A stretch of DNA of 64,000 nucleotides from an uncultured Altererythrobacter sp. (GTDB lineage Bacteria; Pseudomonadota; Alphaproteobacteria; Sphingomonadales; Sphingomonadaceae): positions 1 through 64,000 of the forward strand of contig CAJXNC010000007.1 of the NCBI GenBank assembly GCA_913056125.1. The letters are read 5' to 3'. A program made the translations under genes and the position numbers. Position 1 is the stretch's first letter; each line of letters opens with the position of its first letter. Shown here piece after piece: positions 28,934 to 37,669 of this stretch. The notes beneath the pieces were generated by a model. That model did not search any database. It was not told where the DNA came from and saw nothing but the letters and a program-made list of their open reading frames with translations.

Positions 28934-30402
28934 TGCGGAATTGCTCCTGCCAGTTCGGCCGCACATTCGCGTGCCACTGTCACGTCGTCGAAGGGCAGAA
29001 CCTTCATTCCCTCTCCCCTCCCGATAATCTGTCCCTGTTCGTGGCCCTTGCCGGCGATGAGGACGATGTCCTGCCCGCTCGCTTCGGCAATGGCCGCGGC
29101 AATGGCCTTGCGCCGGTCTCCGATCTCGCGCGCCTCGGGCGCTCCCTTGAGTACTTCGAGGCGGATCGATGCCGGGTCCTCCCCGCGCGGATTGTCGTCG
29201 GTCACGATCACCACATCGGAACCTGCCATGGCTGCCGCACCCATCGGTGCACGCTTGCCGGTATCGCGATCCCCGCCGGCACCGAATACGGTGATGAGGC
29301 GCCCCATCACATGCGGGCGCAGTGCGGCAATGGCAGCCTCTAGCGCATCGGGCGTATGTGCATAGTCGACATAGACCGGCGCACCGTTCTTGGCGATGAC
29401 CGCCCGCTCCAGGCGTCCGCGCACCGGCTGCAGGCGCGCAAGCGCATCCATCACCTGCTCGGTCGGTGCTCCCGTCGCCAGTGCGAGGGCGGCAGCGACC
29501 AGTGCGTTCGCCACCTGGTAGGCCCCGATCAGCGGAAGGCGGATCGAATAGGCACGGCCATCATAAATAATCTTGAGATCCTGCCCCAAGGGGCTGGGAG
29601 TCCGCGAGATGAGGCGAATGGCCTCACCCGCCTTGCCTACGGTCATGAGCTTCAGACCGCGCGCCTTCGCCACTTCCAAGGCACGCTGCGACCAGGGATC
29701 GTCCGCCCAGATAACCGCTGTTCCGCCATCGTCCACGACCTCCGTGAAGAGGCGCATCTTGGCGGCGAAATAGTCTTCCATGTCGGCGTGGTAATCGAGG
29801 TGATCGCGCGACAGATTGGTGAAGGCGCCCGCCATCACCGGCAGGCCTTCATTGCGATATTGCGAGAGGCCGTGGCTCGATGCCTCATAGGCGACATGGG
29901 TCACGCCCTCGCGCGACAGGCCGGTCATGTTGGACAGGAAGGTAACGATGTCGGGCGTGGTCAGCCCTGTCGAAACGCTCTCGTCCGGCGTGGTTACGCC
30001 CAGCGTACCGATACTCGCCGCCCGTTCGCCACAAATACGCCAGATCTGGCGCGTCATTTCGACCGTGGAAGTCTTGCCATTGGTCCCGGTGACGGCGACC
30101 ACATTGGCGGGGACGGGCTGGAAGAACTTGGCAGCGAGGCGGGCAAAGGCGCGGCGCGGCAAGGGATCGGCAAGGTGCAACGCACCCTCGACCCTGGCCT
30201 GTGGCGCGGCAACAACAGCAATCGCTCCCGAAGCCACCGCGGCAGGAATGAAGTCCTCTCCATTCACGGCCATTCCCTGGAAAGCCCCGAAGACATTGCC
30301 GGGCGCCACTTTGCGGTGATCGATCGCGAAACCGGTCACGCGCTCGGCCCCTGCCTCGCCGGCTTCGATACCCAGTTCGGAGGCGAGATCGGACAGCAGC
30401 AT
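28930..30402 (-). CDS. murE: UDP-MurNAc-L-Ala-D-Glu--2,6-diaminopimelate ligase
   Basis: Adds the third stem-peptide residue. The 490-residue protein starts MLLSDLASELGIEA at ATG 30402, overlapping the ftsI stop by one base; the longer upstream frame is part of ftsI. The P-loop is VTGTNGKTSTVEMT. D403-N404-P405-R406 is the DNPR motif that selects meso-diaminopimelate rather than lysine, so the cell wall is predicted to be of the usual Gram-negative type. EASSHGLSQYR is also typical. Confidence 0.96.
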   Translation of the reverse strand: MLLSDLASELGIEAGEAGAERVTGFAIDHRKVAPGNVFGAFQGMAVNGEDFIPAAVASGAIAVVAAPQARVEGALHLADPLPRRAFARLAAKFFQPVPANVVAVTGTNGKTSTVEMTRQIWRICGERAASIGTLGVTTPDESVSTGLTTPDIVTFLSNMTGLSREGVTHVAYEASSHGLSQYRNEGLPVMAGAFTNLSRDHLDYHADMEDYFAAKMRLFTEVVDDGGTAVIWADDPWSQRALEVAKARGLKLMTVGKAGEAIRLISRTPSPLGQDLKIIYDGRAYSIRLPLIGAYQVANALVAAALALATGAPTEQVMDALARLQPVRGRLERAVIAKNGAPVYVDYAHTPDALEAAIAALRPHVMGRLITVFGAGGDRDTGKRAPMGAAAMAGSDVVIVTDDNPRGEDPASIRLEVLKGAPEAREIGDRRKAIAAAIAEASGQDIVLIAGKGHEQGQIIGRGEGMKVLPFDDVTVARECAAELAGAIPQ

Positions 30403-32171
30403 CAGTGGTCCCCTGCCTCGGGTTCGTTTTCGACGAGCGGGCGCAAATCGGTAAGATCGATATCGCGATCGGCGTCGGGCAAGATGCCAAGCTGGGGACC
30501 GATACGCGGGATCAGGCGGCCAACGATGGGCGCGGCGTTCCATGCGGCGGTACGTTGGTAGGAGCTGGCGATGGTACCCTGGGGCTCATCCAGCATGGCA
30601 ATGACCACATAGCGCGGACGATCCATCGGGAAGGCCGCGGCAAAGGTGGAGACCAGCGTGGTACGGCGATATCCGCCGGCACCCGGCTTTTCAGCGGAGC
30701 CGGTCTTGCCGCCCACACGGAAACCCGCGGCATCGGCATTGCGGCCCGTACCGTAGACCGCGATCATGCGCAGCAACTGGTTCATGCGCGCGCTCGTGCT
30801 GGCCTTGAACACGCGACGACCGCGCGGGGCATCGCCCGGCTCGATCCGCTGCAAGGTGGCCGGGCGCCAGATCCCGCCATTGACCATCGCGGCATAGGCG
30901 CTGGCAAGGTGAAGCGGGGTCACGGCGATACCATGTCCATAACCGACCGTGTGCGCCCGCAAGCGCCGCCAATTGCCGTCGACCCAGAGCGGATGGCCGC
31001 GAGCGGGAAGCTCGATATAGGGCCGCTCGTTCATTCCCAGTTGCCGCATATAGTCCTGCAGGACCGACGGAGTCATCTGGTCGACGATCTGCGCGGTGCC
31101 GACATTCGAGGAATGGATCAGGATTTCCGGTACGTTGATCGTCTGGCCGATCACGTGGCTGTCGCTGATCGTATAACCGTCGACGCGCATGGGCAGGCCC
31201 GAATAGCGGCGCGAAAGATCGGTCACCGCGCCGGAATCGATGGCGGCAGCCACGGTCAGCGGCTTGAAGGTCGAACCAAGTTCGTAGACCTGGTTGGTGA
31301 CGCGGTTGAAGACCGGCGGCGTCATGCCCTGCGCATGCTGCTCCTCGGTCACGCGAACATCCGACTCCTGCACGCGATTGGGATCGAATTCGGGCATGGA
31401 AGCCAGTGCCAGCACCTCGCCAGTGTCGACATCGAGGACGATACCGGCAGCACCTACGGCGTTCACCGCCAGCATTCCGCGGCGCAGTTCGTCTTCCAGG
31501 GCGCCCTGCACGCGCACATCGATCGACAGGGCCGATGCCTCGCCGCGGTGGCTGGGGCTGAGCAATTGCTCGTCGAGCACCGATTCCATACCCACGCGGC
31601 CATGGCCATCCGCCGCGACATAGCCGAGGATATGGGCCGCCAGCGTGCCTTGCGGATAGTGCCGGTCGGTTTCGCGCGGAAGTTCCAGCGCCAGTTCGCC
31701 CAGTTCCATCACGCGGTTGGCATCTTCCGGCAGGACGCGGCGGCGCAGATAGGTTGCCTCGCCCGCGCGCAGCTTTTCGGAAAGCTCCACCTGATCGAGA
31801 TCGGGAAAAATCGATTTGAGCGCGGCGGCAATATCTTCCGGGTCCCGGACCAGCGGCGGGCCGCCATCATCCATCGCAGCCGGGTTGAACCACAGCGCAT
31901 AAGCAGGGAAGGCGCGCGCCAGCGGCACGCCATTGCGATCGGTGATCTCGCCGCGCGGTGGCAGCAGTGCATCGGCCATGCTGCGTTCTACCGGGGCGGG
32001 CTGGACCACGCCGATCCAGGCGATGCGCATGATGGCGGCGAGCGCGACGAGCAGGAAACCGAGCGCAATCAGCAAAACACGAAGCCGCGCGACCAGGAGT
32101 GCGCGGCGGCGGAAGTCGACAAGGCGGATGCGCCCGGAGCCTAGCGGCCGCGGAGCGGCATAGGCGGTCAC
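30402..32171 (-). CDS. ftsI: FtsI/PBP3, septal peptidoglycan transpeptidase
   Basis: Class B penicillin-binding protein that cross-links septal peptidoglycan with FtsW. The 589-residue product has a cytoplasmic tail, one membrane helix (LLIALGFLLVALAAIMRIAWI), and the dimerisation/pedestal region. The transpeptidase domain has S300-x-x-K303 (GSTFKPL), the SSN motif (HSSNVGTAQ) and KTG (GGKTGSAEK). The start is GTG 32171, overlapping the ftsL-like stop by 4 nt. Confidence 0.96.
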   Translation of the reverse strand: MTAYAAPRPLGSGRIRLVDFRRRALLVARLRVLLIALGFLLVALAAIMRIAWIGVVQPAPVERSMADALLPPRGEITDRNGVPLARAFPAYALWFNPAAMDDGGPPLVRDPEDIAAALKSIFPDLDQVELSEKLRAGEATYLRRRVLPEDANRVMELGELALELPRETDRHYPQGTLAAHILGYVAADGHGRVGMESVLDEQLLSPSHRGEASALSIDVRVQGALEDELRRGMLAVNAVGAAGIVLDVDTGEVLALASMPEFDPNRVQESDVRVTEEQHAQGMTPPVFNRVTNQVYELGSTFKPLTVAAAIDSGAVTDLSRRYSGLPMRVDGYTISDSHVIGQTINVPEILIHSSNVGTAQIVDQMTPSVLQDYMRQLGMNERPYIELPARGHPLWVDGNWRRLRAHTVGYGHGIAVTPLHLASAYAAMVNGGIWRPATLQRIEPGDAPRGRRVFKASTSARMNQLLRMIAVYGTGRNADAAGFRVGGKTGSAEKPGAGGYRRTTLVSTFAAAFPMDRPRYVVIAMLDEPQGTIASSYQRTAAWNAAPIVGRLIPRIGPQLGILPDADRDIDLTDLRPLVENEPEAGDH

Positions 32172-32686
32172 GGCACGACATCTCCCAATGAAGCCGAAGC
32201 GGCGAGCGGGATTCGCAAGGTCGCCTGCGTGGCACTTGCGGCCAGCGTCACGCGGCGGGGCGCGGGAGGTTCGACAAGGGCAACATCAAGCGCTTCCCCG
32301 GTCAGCGGAGAGACCAGCGCAGGAAAGGCCGGCACTTCCTCATCCGCATCGAAGCGGGCGAGGCGCACTTCAGCCGACCGGCCATCGCCCTGCGGACCGG
32401 AGAACCGTGCCAGCTGGCGTTCGCCTTCGATGAATTGGTCGGCCGCAGGAGCAACATAGCCGAAATCGACGCGGTTCCAGCTCGCCAGCTGGATCTGGCT
32501 CGAGCGGGTGAGGAATTCGGTTTCGAGCAGCATGTTCTGCTCTTCCAGCTGGACGATCTGGCGTTCGGCCTTGACCACTTCGCTGACCACGGAATGCACC
32601 TTGAAGTGCAGCATCAGGTAGAGCGCGGTACACAGGGCAAGGGCTGCGAACCAGCCGATGCGGCGGATGCGTGCTTGCGGTGTCAT
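32168..32686 (-). CDS. ftsL: FtsL-like bitopic divisome protein
   Basis: Encoded exactly where ftsL belongs, between rsmH and ftsI, with 4-nt overlaps on both sides. The 172-residue protein has a short basic N terminus and one membrane helix ([17 protein letters not shown]). A coiled-coil/leucine-zipper-like stretch follows ([20 protein letters not shown]). About 90 further residues, rich in Ala, Val and Pro, form a periplasmic tail not seen in E. coli FtsL. Sequence conservation of FtsL is low, so the call rests on topology and position. Confidence 0.8.
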   Translation of the reverse strand: MTPQARIRRIGWFAALALCTALYLMLHFKVHSVVSEVVKAERQIVQLEEQNMLLETEFLTRSSQIQLASWNRVDFGYVAPAADQFIEGERQLARFSGPQGDGRSAEVRLARFDADEEVPAFPALVSPLTGEALDVALVEPPAPRRVTLAASATQATLRIPLAASASLGDVVP

Positions 32687-33636
32687 GCGACCTTCTCCTG
32701 ATATTGTGCGGGGGCAGCGGTACGGGTGGCGGCCCGCAAGGTGGCGGAGCGGGCTCGGGGGTTGCGCTCGGTCTCCGCACGCGAGGGGCGGATCGCCTTG
32801 GACAGGTCCCCGAAGCGCGGAGGGGAAAGGGATTGCGCCTCGGGGAGATGACGCGAGCCGCGTGGGTTGGCATTCGCAGCGTCGCGCAAAAAGCTCTTCA
32901 CGATACGGTCTTCAAGGGAATGGAAGCTGACCACGGCAAGGCGCCCGCCTTCGCGCAGCAACTGCTCCGCAGCGGAAAGGCCCGCCACCAATTCGTCCAG
33001 TTCACCATTCACATGGATACGGATGGCCTGGAAGCTGCGCGTGGCCGGATCCTTGGGAGCGCCCGCGTGATAGCCGAGCGCCTTGCGCACGACATTGGCA
33101 AGCTGCCCCGTCGTCTCCAGCGGGCGGGCCGCGACGATGGCCCGGGCGACACGGCGCGACTGGCGCTCCTCGCCATATTTGTAGAGCACGTCGGCGATTT
33201 CGCTTTCGCTCGCCTCGTTGACGAAATCGGCGGCATTGGGACGCTGGCGATCCATGCGCATGTCGAGCGGACCATCCATGGAGAAGGCGAAGCCGCGCTC
33301 GGCCTGGTCGAGCTGCATGGAAGACACGCCGATATCCATCGCAACGCCATCGACCTGCGCCACACCGGCCTCGGTCATGGCCTCGACCATTTCGGAGAAG
33401 CGGCGCGGATGCAGGACAAGGCGCGGCGGGTCTTCGCGGGTCTCGGGCCAGGCCTGCCCTGCGGCGATGGCATCGGGATCGCGGTCGAAGGCATGGACGG
33501 TGGCGCCCGCATCGAGGAAGGCTCTTGTATAGCCGCCTGCGCCGAAGGTTGCGTCGATCAGCACGTCACCGGGCTGGATGGCGAGCGCCTCGATCACTTC
33601 GTCGAGCAGGACGGGGATGTGCGGCGCTTCGGTCAT
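32683..33636 (-). CDS. rsmH: 16S rRNA (cytosine-1402-N4)-methyltransferase
   Basis: Methylates C1402 in the ribosomal P-site using S-adenosylmethionine. The 317-residue protein opens [18 protein letters not shown], with the SAM motif [18 protein letters not shown]. It continues with [33 protein letters not shown] (given in two overlapping parts in the family description) and [16 protein letters not shown]. The ATG at 33636 overlaps the mraZ stop by 4 nt. The C-terminal basic tail ([18 protein letters not shown]) is characteristic. Confidence 0.96.
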   Translation of the reverse strand: MTEAPHIPVLLDEVIEALAIQPGDVLIDATFGAGGYTRAFLDAGATVHAFDRDPDAIAAGQAWPETREDPPRLVLHPRRFSEMVEAMTEAGVAQVDGVAMDIGVSSMQLDQAERGFAFSMDGPLDMRMDRQRPNAADFVNEASESEIADVLYKYGEERQSRRVARAIVAARPLETTGQLANVVRKALGYHAGAPKDPATRSFQAIRIHVNGELDELVAGLSAAEQLLREGGRLAVVSFHSLEDRIVKSFLRDAANANPRGSRHLPEAQSLSPPRFGDLSKAIRPSRAETERNPRARSATLRAATRTAAPAQYQEKVA

Positions 33637-34127
33637 TTCCGTTTCGCCTCCGCCGCAGCCATTTCGGCGCGGCACTTCGCCTTGGGGCTGGCAAAAGCCT
33701 TGCCCTCCTGCGCGAACAGGATGTCCGGAACCCAGATGGCGAAATAGTCGCCCATGCCCTGGAAGTAGATAGCATCGCCGATATCGCCCACTTCGCTGAC
33801 ACTGCCGGGCATGACGAAGCGGCCGCTGGCATCGAAGGGAACTTCCTCGAAATCCCAGAGCTGCATCATCATTTCATCGCGGTCGAAGACATGACCGAGG
33901 CTGGTAGCCTTGGCCTCTTCTCGATCGAGGATGGAATCGAAGCGCAATTTGCGATCGACACCGAAGCCGATCATGCAGGGCCAGTTGACATGCGGGCCGA
34001 TGCAAAGAGTTCGCTCGCCGCTCTGTTCGGCCAGCGGGTTACGGAGCTTGGGCGGCAGCACGAAGCGGTCTTTCTCGCCACGAAGCGAGAAGCCCTGTCC
34101 TCCATATCCTGTCGGCCGTTCCGCCAC
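33633..34127 (-). CDS. mraZ: Transcriptional regulator MraZ
   Basis: Double SpoVT-AbrB-type DNA-binding protein that usually represses its own dcw operon. The predicted 164 residues begin [29 protein letters not shown], using GTG 34127 as start behind GGGGAC. Two AbrB-like halves are recognisable: [14 protein letters not shown] and [15 protein letters not shown], the second containing the D-x-x-GR-x-x-hP pattern. The open frame reaches 34229, but the extra residues are unlike the family. It is the first gene of the dcw cluster and lies about 145 nt downstream of four phased repeats. Confidence 0.88.
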   Translation of the reverse strand: MAERPTGYGGQGFSLRGEKDRFVLPPKLRNPLAEQSGERTLCIGPHVNWPCMIGFGVDRKLRFDSILDREEAKATSLGHVFDRDEMMMQLWDFEEVPFDASGRFVMPGSVSEVGDIGDAIYFQGMGDYFAIWVPDILFAQEGKAFASPKAKCRAEMAAAEAKRK

Positions 34128-34270
34128 GTCCCCAAAACCCCCACTGGCACCACACCATCCGGACAAAGCTTCCCTTGACGGTGCCGCGCAGATGCGCGGC
34201 CCGTCCGCCCCAGCCAAGGGACGCAACACGGGCTACATGTCCGATTCAGTCGTTACTTAACGCGCGCCGC

Positions 34271-34310
34271 TTCGGGATGGAAGGGGAAATTACGGGAAAT
34301 TTGGGGAAAC
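34271..34310 (-). promoter_or_regulatory. Putative MraZ operator: four GGGA repeats with 10-bp period
   Basis: On the plus strand the decamers TTCGGGATGG, AAGGGGAAAT, TACGGGAAAT and TTGGGGAAAC follow each other without gaps, placing GGGA at 34274, 34284, 34294 and 34304. MraZ is known to bind TGGGN-type repeats with 5-nt spacers (10-bp period) upstream of mraZ in E. coli. The orientation here is opposite to the gene. A weak promoter (TTGTAG then CGTAAT on the minus strand) would overlap the repeats. Confidence 0.6.
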
Positions 34311-34348
34311 GCCTACAATTGACTGTTTTTACGTAGCTTTCATGCAGG

Positions 34349-35194
34349 TCAATGCTCCATTCCATGCGCATCGCCATGATGCGAAATCGGCGGATTTCCG
34401 TGGGTTCCGACGTGCTGTGCAGGCGCTTGGACGGTGCTTCCCGCATTTTCCCCGAAATCTCCGAAAATATGCAAAGCCAGCATGCTCACCGCCTGCTCCG
34501 AGGAGGGATAGGGCCCGGCAATATCGAGCATGGCAGCGTCCGCCACCACCAGCACCTGACCCTGGCCGACCACACAATGGGCGAGCAACGCCTCTTCCAT
34601 GGGAATCGAGCACTCCTGGTGTCCGGGGAGGACTTCCAGCCGTCCCGGAAGATTGACGGGAAGCGCGTCACCGAAATGGTCGAGCATGTGCAGGCCCGGC
34701 GCCTGCTGTTCGTCAAACTGCAGTTCCAGCCCCCAGCGCGCGAGAATCGGGGAAAGCAGCGCCACATCCTGCGGCCTGCGCCTGTCGCCCAAGCCAAAGC
34801 GCGAATCCCCGGTCATCATCGGGTCGACGAAAAGCAGCAGTCTACCGCCCGCGCGTACCCATTCATCGAGCGCGACATTCTCTTCCGCCGCCAGCGCGCG
34901 CGGTTGCGCCAGCAGCAGGAAACGCTGCCCGGACAGGGCCTCCGCACTGAGGAAGTCCAGCGGCTTGAGCGTAAAGTCCTGTTCGATCACAGCGCGCGCC
35001 CAATGGGCATGGTCGGCACTGTCGAGTAGCTCGGCAAAGCCGTCCGCCTCCCCCCAGTAGATAGGGATCGTGCCCATCAGGGCGAGCACGGGCTGCACTT
35101 CGACATCGTGCTCTTGCTGTGCAGCAAGCGGCATGGCGCCGAGCAGCACCGCACTCGCCAGCGCGAGACTAGTCTTGCGCAGGTGGAGGAACAT
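34349..35194 (-). CDS. Exported DUF4350/GldG-like protein
   Basis: A 281-residue protein with a signal peptide (ALASAVLLGAMPLAAQ). The body resembles the GldG/DUF4350 group, glutamine-amidotransferase-like domains often linked to ABC-type systems. Typical stretches are LLLAQPRALAAEENVALDEWVRAGGRLLLFVDP, then GQGQVLVVADAAMLD. The C terminus is histidine-rich (HVGTHGNPPISHHGDAHGMEH), possibly metal-binding. Its start overlaps the end of the small membrane-protein gene upstream by 26 nt, so the two are probably one operon. No ABC transporter is nearby. Function unknown. Confidence 0.65.
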   Translation of the reverse strand: MFLHLRKTSLALASAVLLGAMPLAAQQEHDVEVQPVLALMGTIPIYWGEADGFAELLDSADHAHWARAVIEQDFTLKPLDFLSAEALSGQRFLLLAQPRALAAEENVALDEWVRAGGRLLLFVDPMMTGDSRFGLGDRRRPQDVALLSPILARWGLELQFDEQQAPGLHMLDHFGDALPVNLPGRLEVLPGHQECSIPMEEALLAHCVVGQGQVLVVADAAMLDIAGPYPSSEQAVSMLALHIFGDFGENAGSTVQAPAQHVGTHGNPPISHHGDAHGMEH

Positions 35195-35549
35195 CGCCGG
35201 TCAGCGGCAAGCTTGGCGCGGGCGCGGGAGCAACGGTCGGCTCGGGCTCGGCCGGCAAGTCGGGCACGACTCCCGCATCGGCCAGCGGATCACGCGGCGG
35301 AGGCGGCGGCACATCCTCGGTCGGTGTTGCCGCCAGTTCCTCGGGTACGCTGGCCTGGTTCTGTTGCGCAGTCGTCATGATGATATTGGCGAGCCCGACC
35401 AGCAGGATCATCGAGCCAAGGCCGAACAGGCCGATCTGCAGACGCTGGACGCGCTCCTGCCGCGACCCACCCAGCGGGGCGGCCTTCGCGCCGCGTTTGC
35501 CGATGCCGGCGCGCAGCAATTCCCTTGGATCGAATGCCATGGCGGGCAT
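35169..35549 (-). CDS. Small single-span membrane protein with Pro-rich periplasmic tail
   Basis: A 126-residue protein not recognised as a named family. A basic cytoplasmic segment (about 38 residues, many Arg) precedes one membrane helix (LQIGLFGLGSMILLVGLANIIM). A tail of about 65 residues, rich in Pro, Ala, Glu and Asp, follows. The layout resembles membrane-anchored linkers. Its 3' end overlaps the downstream DUF4350-like gene by 26 nt. ATG 35549 is used; ATG 35540 is an alternative. It starts 15 nt after cysteine synthase on the same strand, so it may be the middle gene of that transcript. Confidence 0.6.
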   Translation of the reverse strand: MPAMAFDPRELLRAGIGKRGAKAAPLGGSRQERVQRLQIGLFGLGSMILLVGLANIIMTTAQQNQASVPEELAATPTEDVPPPPPRDPLADAGVVPDLPAEPEPTVAPAPAPSLPLTGDVPPPAQD

Positions 35550-35564
35550 TCTAGCGATGCTAGA

Positions 35565-36560
35565 TTAACGCAGCCAGTCGAAAACGGGCAGCTGTTTGGA
35601 AGCCAGCCATTCGGCATTGTAGAGACTGGAGAGATAGCGGAATCCGGTGTCGCACAGGATCGTCGCAACGCGCTTGCCGGATCCAAGTTGCTTGCCCAGG
35701 GCCACGGCACCGGCGACATTGATGCCAGAGGACAAGCCAAGGCACAGCCCTTCTTCCCGCAGCAGGCGAGCGACCCATTCGAGGCCTTCCTCATCCGACA
35801 TGCGGAACTGCGTATCCACCGGCGCGCCTTCGAGATTGGCGGTGATGCGCCCTTGCCCGATTCCTTCGGCAACCGAAGACCCTTCCGCCTTCAGCTCGCC
35901 ATTGGCGTAGTAATTGTAGAGCGCAGCGCCGAAGGGATCGGTCAGCGCGATCTGCACATTCTCGTCGAAAGCCTTTAGGCCCATGCCCACGCCGGCCAGC
36001 GTCCCGCCCGTGCCCACGGCGCAGGTAAAACCGTCGATCCTGCCTTCCATCTGTTCCCAGATTTCGGGAGCCGTTCCTTCGATATGGGCGCGGCGATTGG
36101 CGACATTGTCGAACTGGTTGGCCCAGACTGCGCCCTCGGTTTCCTCGGCAATTCGGCGCGAGGTGTGCACGAAGTGATTGGGGTCAGCAAACTTGGTCGG
36201 CGGGACGAGAACCAGCTCCGCGCCCAGCGCGCGCAGAGTGTCCATCTTTTCCTTGGACTGGTTGTCCGGCATGACGATGATCGTCTTGTAGCCCTTGGCA
36301 TTGGCGACCAGCGCAATGCCGATGCCGGTATTGCCGGCCGTGCCTTCGACAACCGTTCCGCCGGGCTTGAGCTCACCGCGCGCCTCGGCATCATTGATGA
36401 TCCACAACGCCGCGCGATCCTTCACGCTGGCGCCCGGATTGGCGAATTCGCACTTACCCCAGATCTCGCAACCAGCCGCCTCGCTCGGTCCCTTGAGCAG
36501 GACGAGCGGCGTTTTCCCGATGAGGTCTAGCGTATTGGTACGAACGGCAAGGTCGGTCAT
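35565..36560 (-). CDS. cysK: Cysteine synthase (O-acetylserine sulfhydrylase)
   Basis: PLP-dependent condensation of O-acetylserine with sulfide to give cysteine. The 331-residue protein has the PLP-lysine motif ANPGASVKDRAALWI. The phosphate-binding loop is GTAGNTGIGIALVANAKGY and a substrate-binding VGTGGTLAGVG segment follows. It completes the sulfate assimilation route begun by cysI and cysH at the start of the window, although it lies 30 kb away. A cystathionine beta-synthase-like activity cannot be excluded, but no CBS domains are present. Confidence 0.92.
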   Translation of the reverse strand: MTDLAVRTNTLDLIGKTPLVLLKGPSEAAGCEIWGKCEFANPGASVKDRAALWIINDAEARGELKPGGTVVEGTAGNTGIGIALVANAKGYKTIIVMPDNQSKEKMDTLRALGAELVLVPPTKFADPNHFVHTSRRIAEETEGAVWANQFDNVANRRAHIEGTAPEIWEQMEGRIDGFTCAVGTGGTLAGVGMGLKAFDENVQIALTDPFGAALYNYYANGELKAEGSSVAEGIGQGRITANLEGAPVDTQFRMSDEEGLEWVARLLREEGLCLGLSSGINVAGAVALGKQLGSGKRVATILCDTGFRYLSSLYNAEWLASKQLPVFDWLR

Positions 36561-36622
36561 GCGATGTCAGCTAGGCGCTCCAAACGCGTGACGCAATGCA
36601 GATGCGCTTGGGAGTGGTTTAC

Positions 36623-36940
36623 TCAGTCTTCCTTGGCGATGGTAACTTTCAGACCGTCCAGCTCCGCAGTGAAGGGAACCTGGCAGGACAGGCGCGAATT
36701 CTCATCGCGGTCGTCGGAGGAATCGAGCAAATCGTCCTCGTCCTCACTCATCGGCGGCATCTTGTCCTTGAAGGCCGGATCGACATGGACGTGGCAGGTG
36801 GCGCAGGAACAGCAGCCGCCGCACAAGGCCAGCAGCTCATCGAACCCGTTATCACGAATGGCTTCCATCACGGTCAGGCCATCCCCCACTTCGACGGTGG
36901 ACTCTTCGCCTGCACGATTGACGACGATCAGCTTTGGCAT
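36623..36940 (-). CDS. 2Fe-2S ferredoxin (adrenodoxin/putidaredoxin type)
   Basis: A 105-residue electron carrier. The cluster ligands are visible as C-x5-C-x2-C in LCGGCCSCATCHV, with the fourth cysteine in RLSCQVPF about 35 residues later. The acidic stretch SEDEDDLLDSSDDRDEN in between is the usual partner-docking region. This type serves cytochrome P450s, ring-hydroxylating oxygenases or iron-sulfur assembly. No partner is adjacent. It is read away from the DNA glycosylase gene, from which it is separated by 74 nt. Confidence 0.93.
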   Translation of the reverse strand: MPKLIVVNRAGEESTVEVGDGLTVMEAIRDNGFDELLALCGGCCSCATCHVHVDPAFKDKMPPMSEDEDDLLDSSDDRDENSRLSCQVPFTAELDGLKVTIAKED

Positions 36941-37014
36941 TGTGACAAATTTCCCTATTCCGGTTTGGACGGGCTGCTAGGCAATTGCACCCGATTAGGC
37001 AAGCTGGAGTGGAT

Positions 37015-37632
37015 ATGGGCCTGAGTGCCGAGCAGTTGAAGTCGGGGATCGACGCCATTGCCGAGCAGGAAGCTGCCTTTGCCCGCGCGCTCGAGCTGGC
37101 AGGCTATCCCGAACCGCGCATCCGCCCGCGCGGCTACAAGACGCTGCTGCGCACGATTGTCGGCCAGCAGGTCTCCGTCGCCGCCGCCAGCAGCGTGTGG
37201 CGCAAGCTCGAGGCCGAGCTGGGCGAGGACATCCACCCGCATGAATTGCTCGCGCGCGATTTCGACACTTTGCGCGCTTGCGGGCTGTCGCGGCAGAAGC
37301 AGGGCTATGCCCGCTCGCTATGCGAGTTGGTGGCGGGAGAAGAGCTCGACCTGCACAATCTGCCCGAAGACGACGAGGAAGCGATTGCCGAACTCATCCG
37401 CATCAAGGGGATCGGCCGCTGGTCGGCGGAGATCTACCTGCTCTTTGCCGAAGGGCGACCCGATATCTGGCCCGCCGGCGACCTCGCCGTGATGGCCGGC
37501 CTGGGCAAGATTCTCGGCCTGCCCGAACGGCCCGACGAAAAGGCCACGCGCGCGCTGGCAGAAGAATGGCGACCGCACCGCGGTGCGATCGCCATCTTCA
37601 CCTGGCATTGTTACGACAATCCGGCGTTATAG
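37015..37632 (+). CDS. DNA-3-methyladenine glycosylase II-like (HhH-GPD family)
   Basis: Base-excision repair enzyme that releases alkylated bases. The 205-residue product has RGYKTLLRTIVGQQVSV, the helix-hairpin-helix segment IKGIGRWSAEIYLLF, and the catalytic aspartate D156 in WPAGDLAV. It lacks the [4Fe-4S] loop of endonuclease III and the longer N-terminal domain of AlkA, so it is a compact AlkA/Mag-like enzyme. ATG 37015 follows GGAG at a good distance; a TTG at 36985 is an alternative. Confidence 0.9.
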   Translation: MGLSAEQLKSGIDAIAEQEAAFARALELAGYPEPRIRPRGYKTLLRTIVGQQVSVAAASSVWRKLEAELGEDIHPHELLARDFDTLRACGLSRQKQGYARSLCELVAGEELDLHNLPEDDEEAIAELIRIKGIGRWSAEIYLLFAEGRPDIWPAGDLAVMAGLGKILGLPERPDEKATRALAEEWRPHRGAIAIFTWHCYDNPAL

Positions 37633-37669
37633 GGCCACAGATTCCGGTAGCCCCATTTGCGCCAAATCC

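Noticed and set aside
30405-32144. Open frame of 579 codons antisense to ftsI
   Set aside because: High-GC shadow frame opposite a fully conserved gene; its translation is rich in Arg, His and Gly with no recognisable domain.
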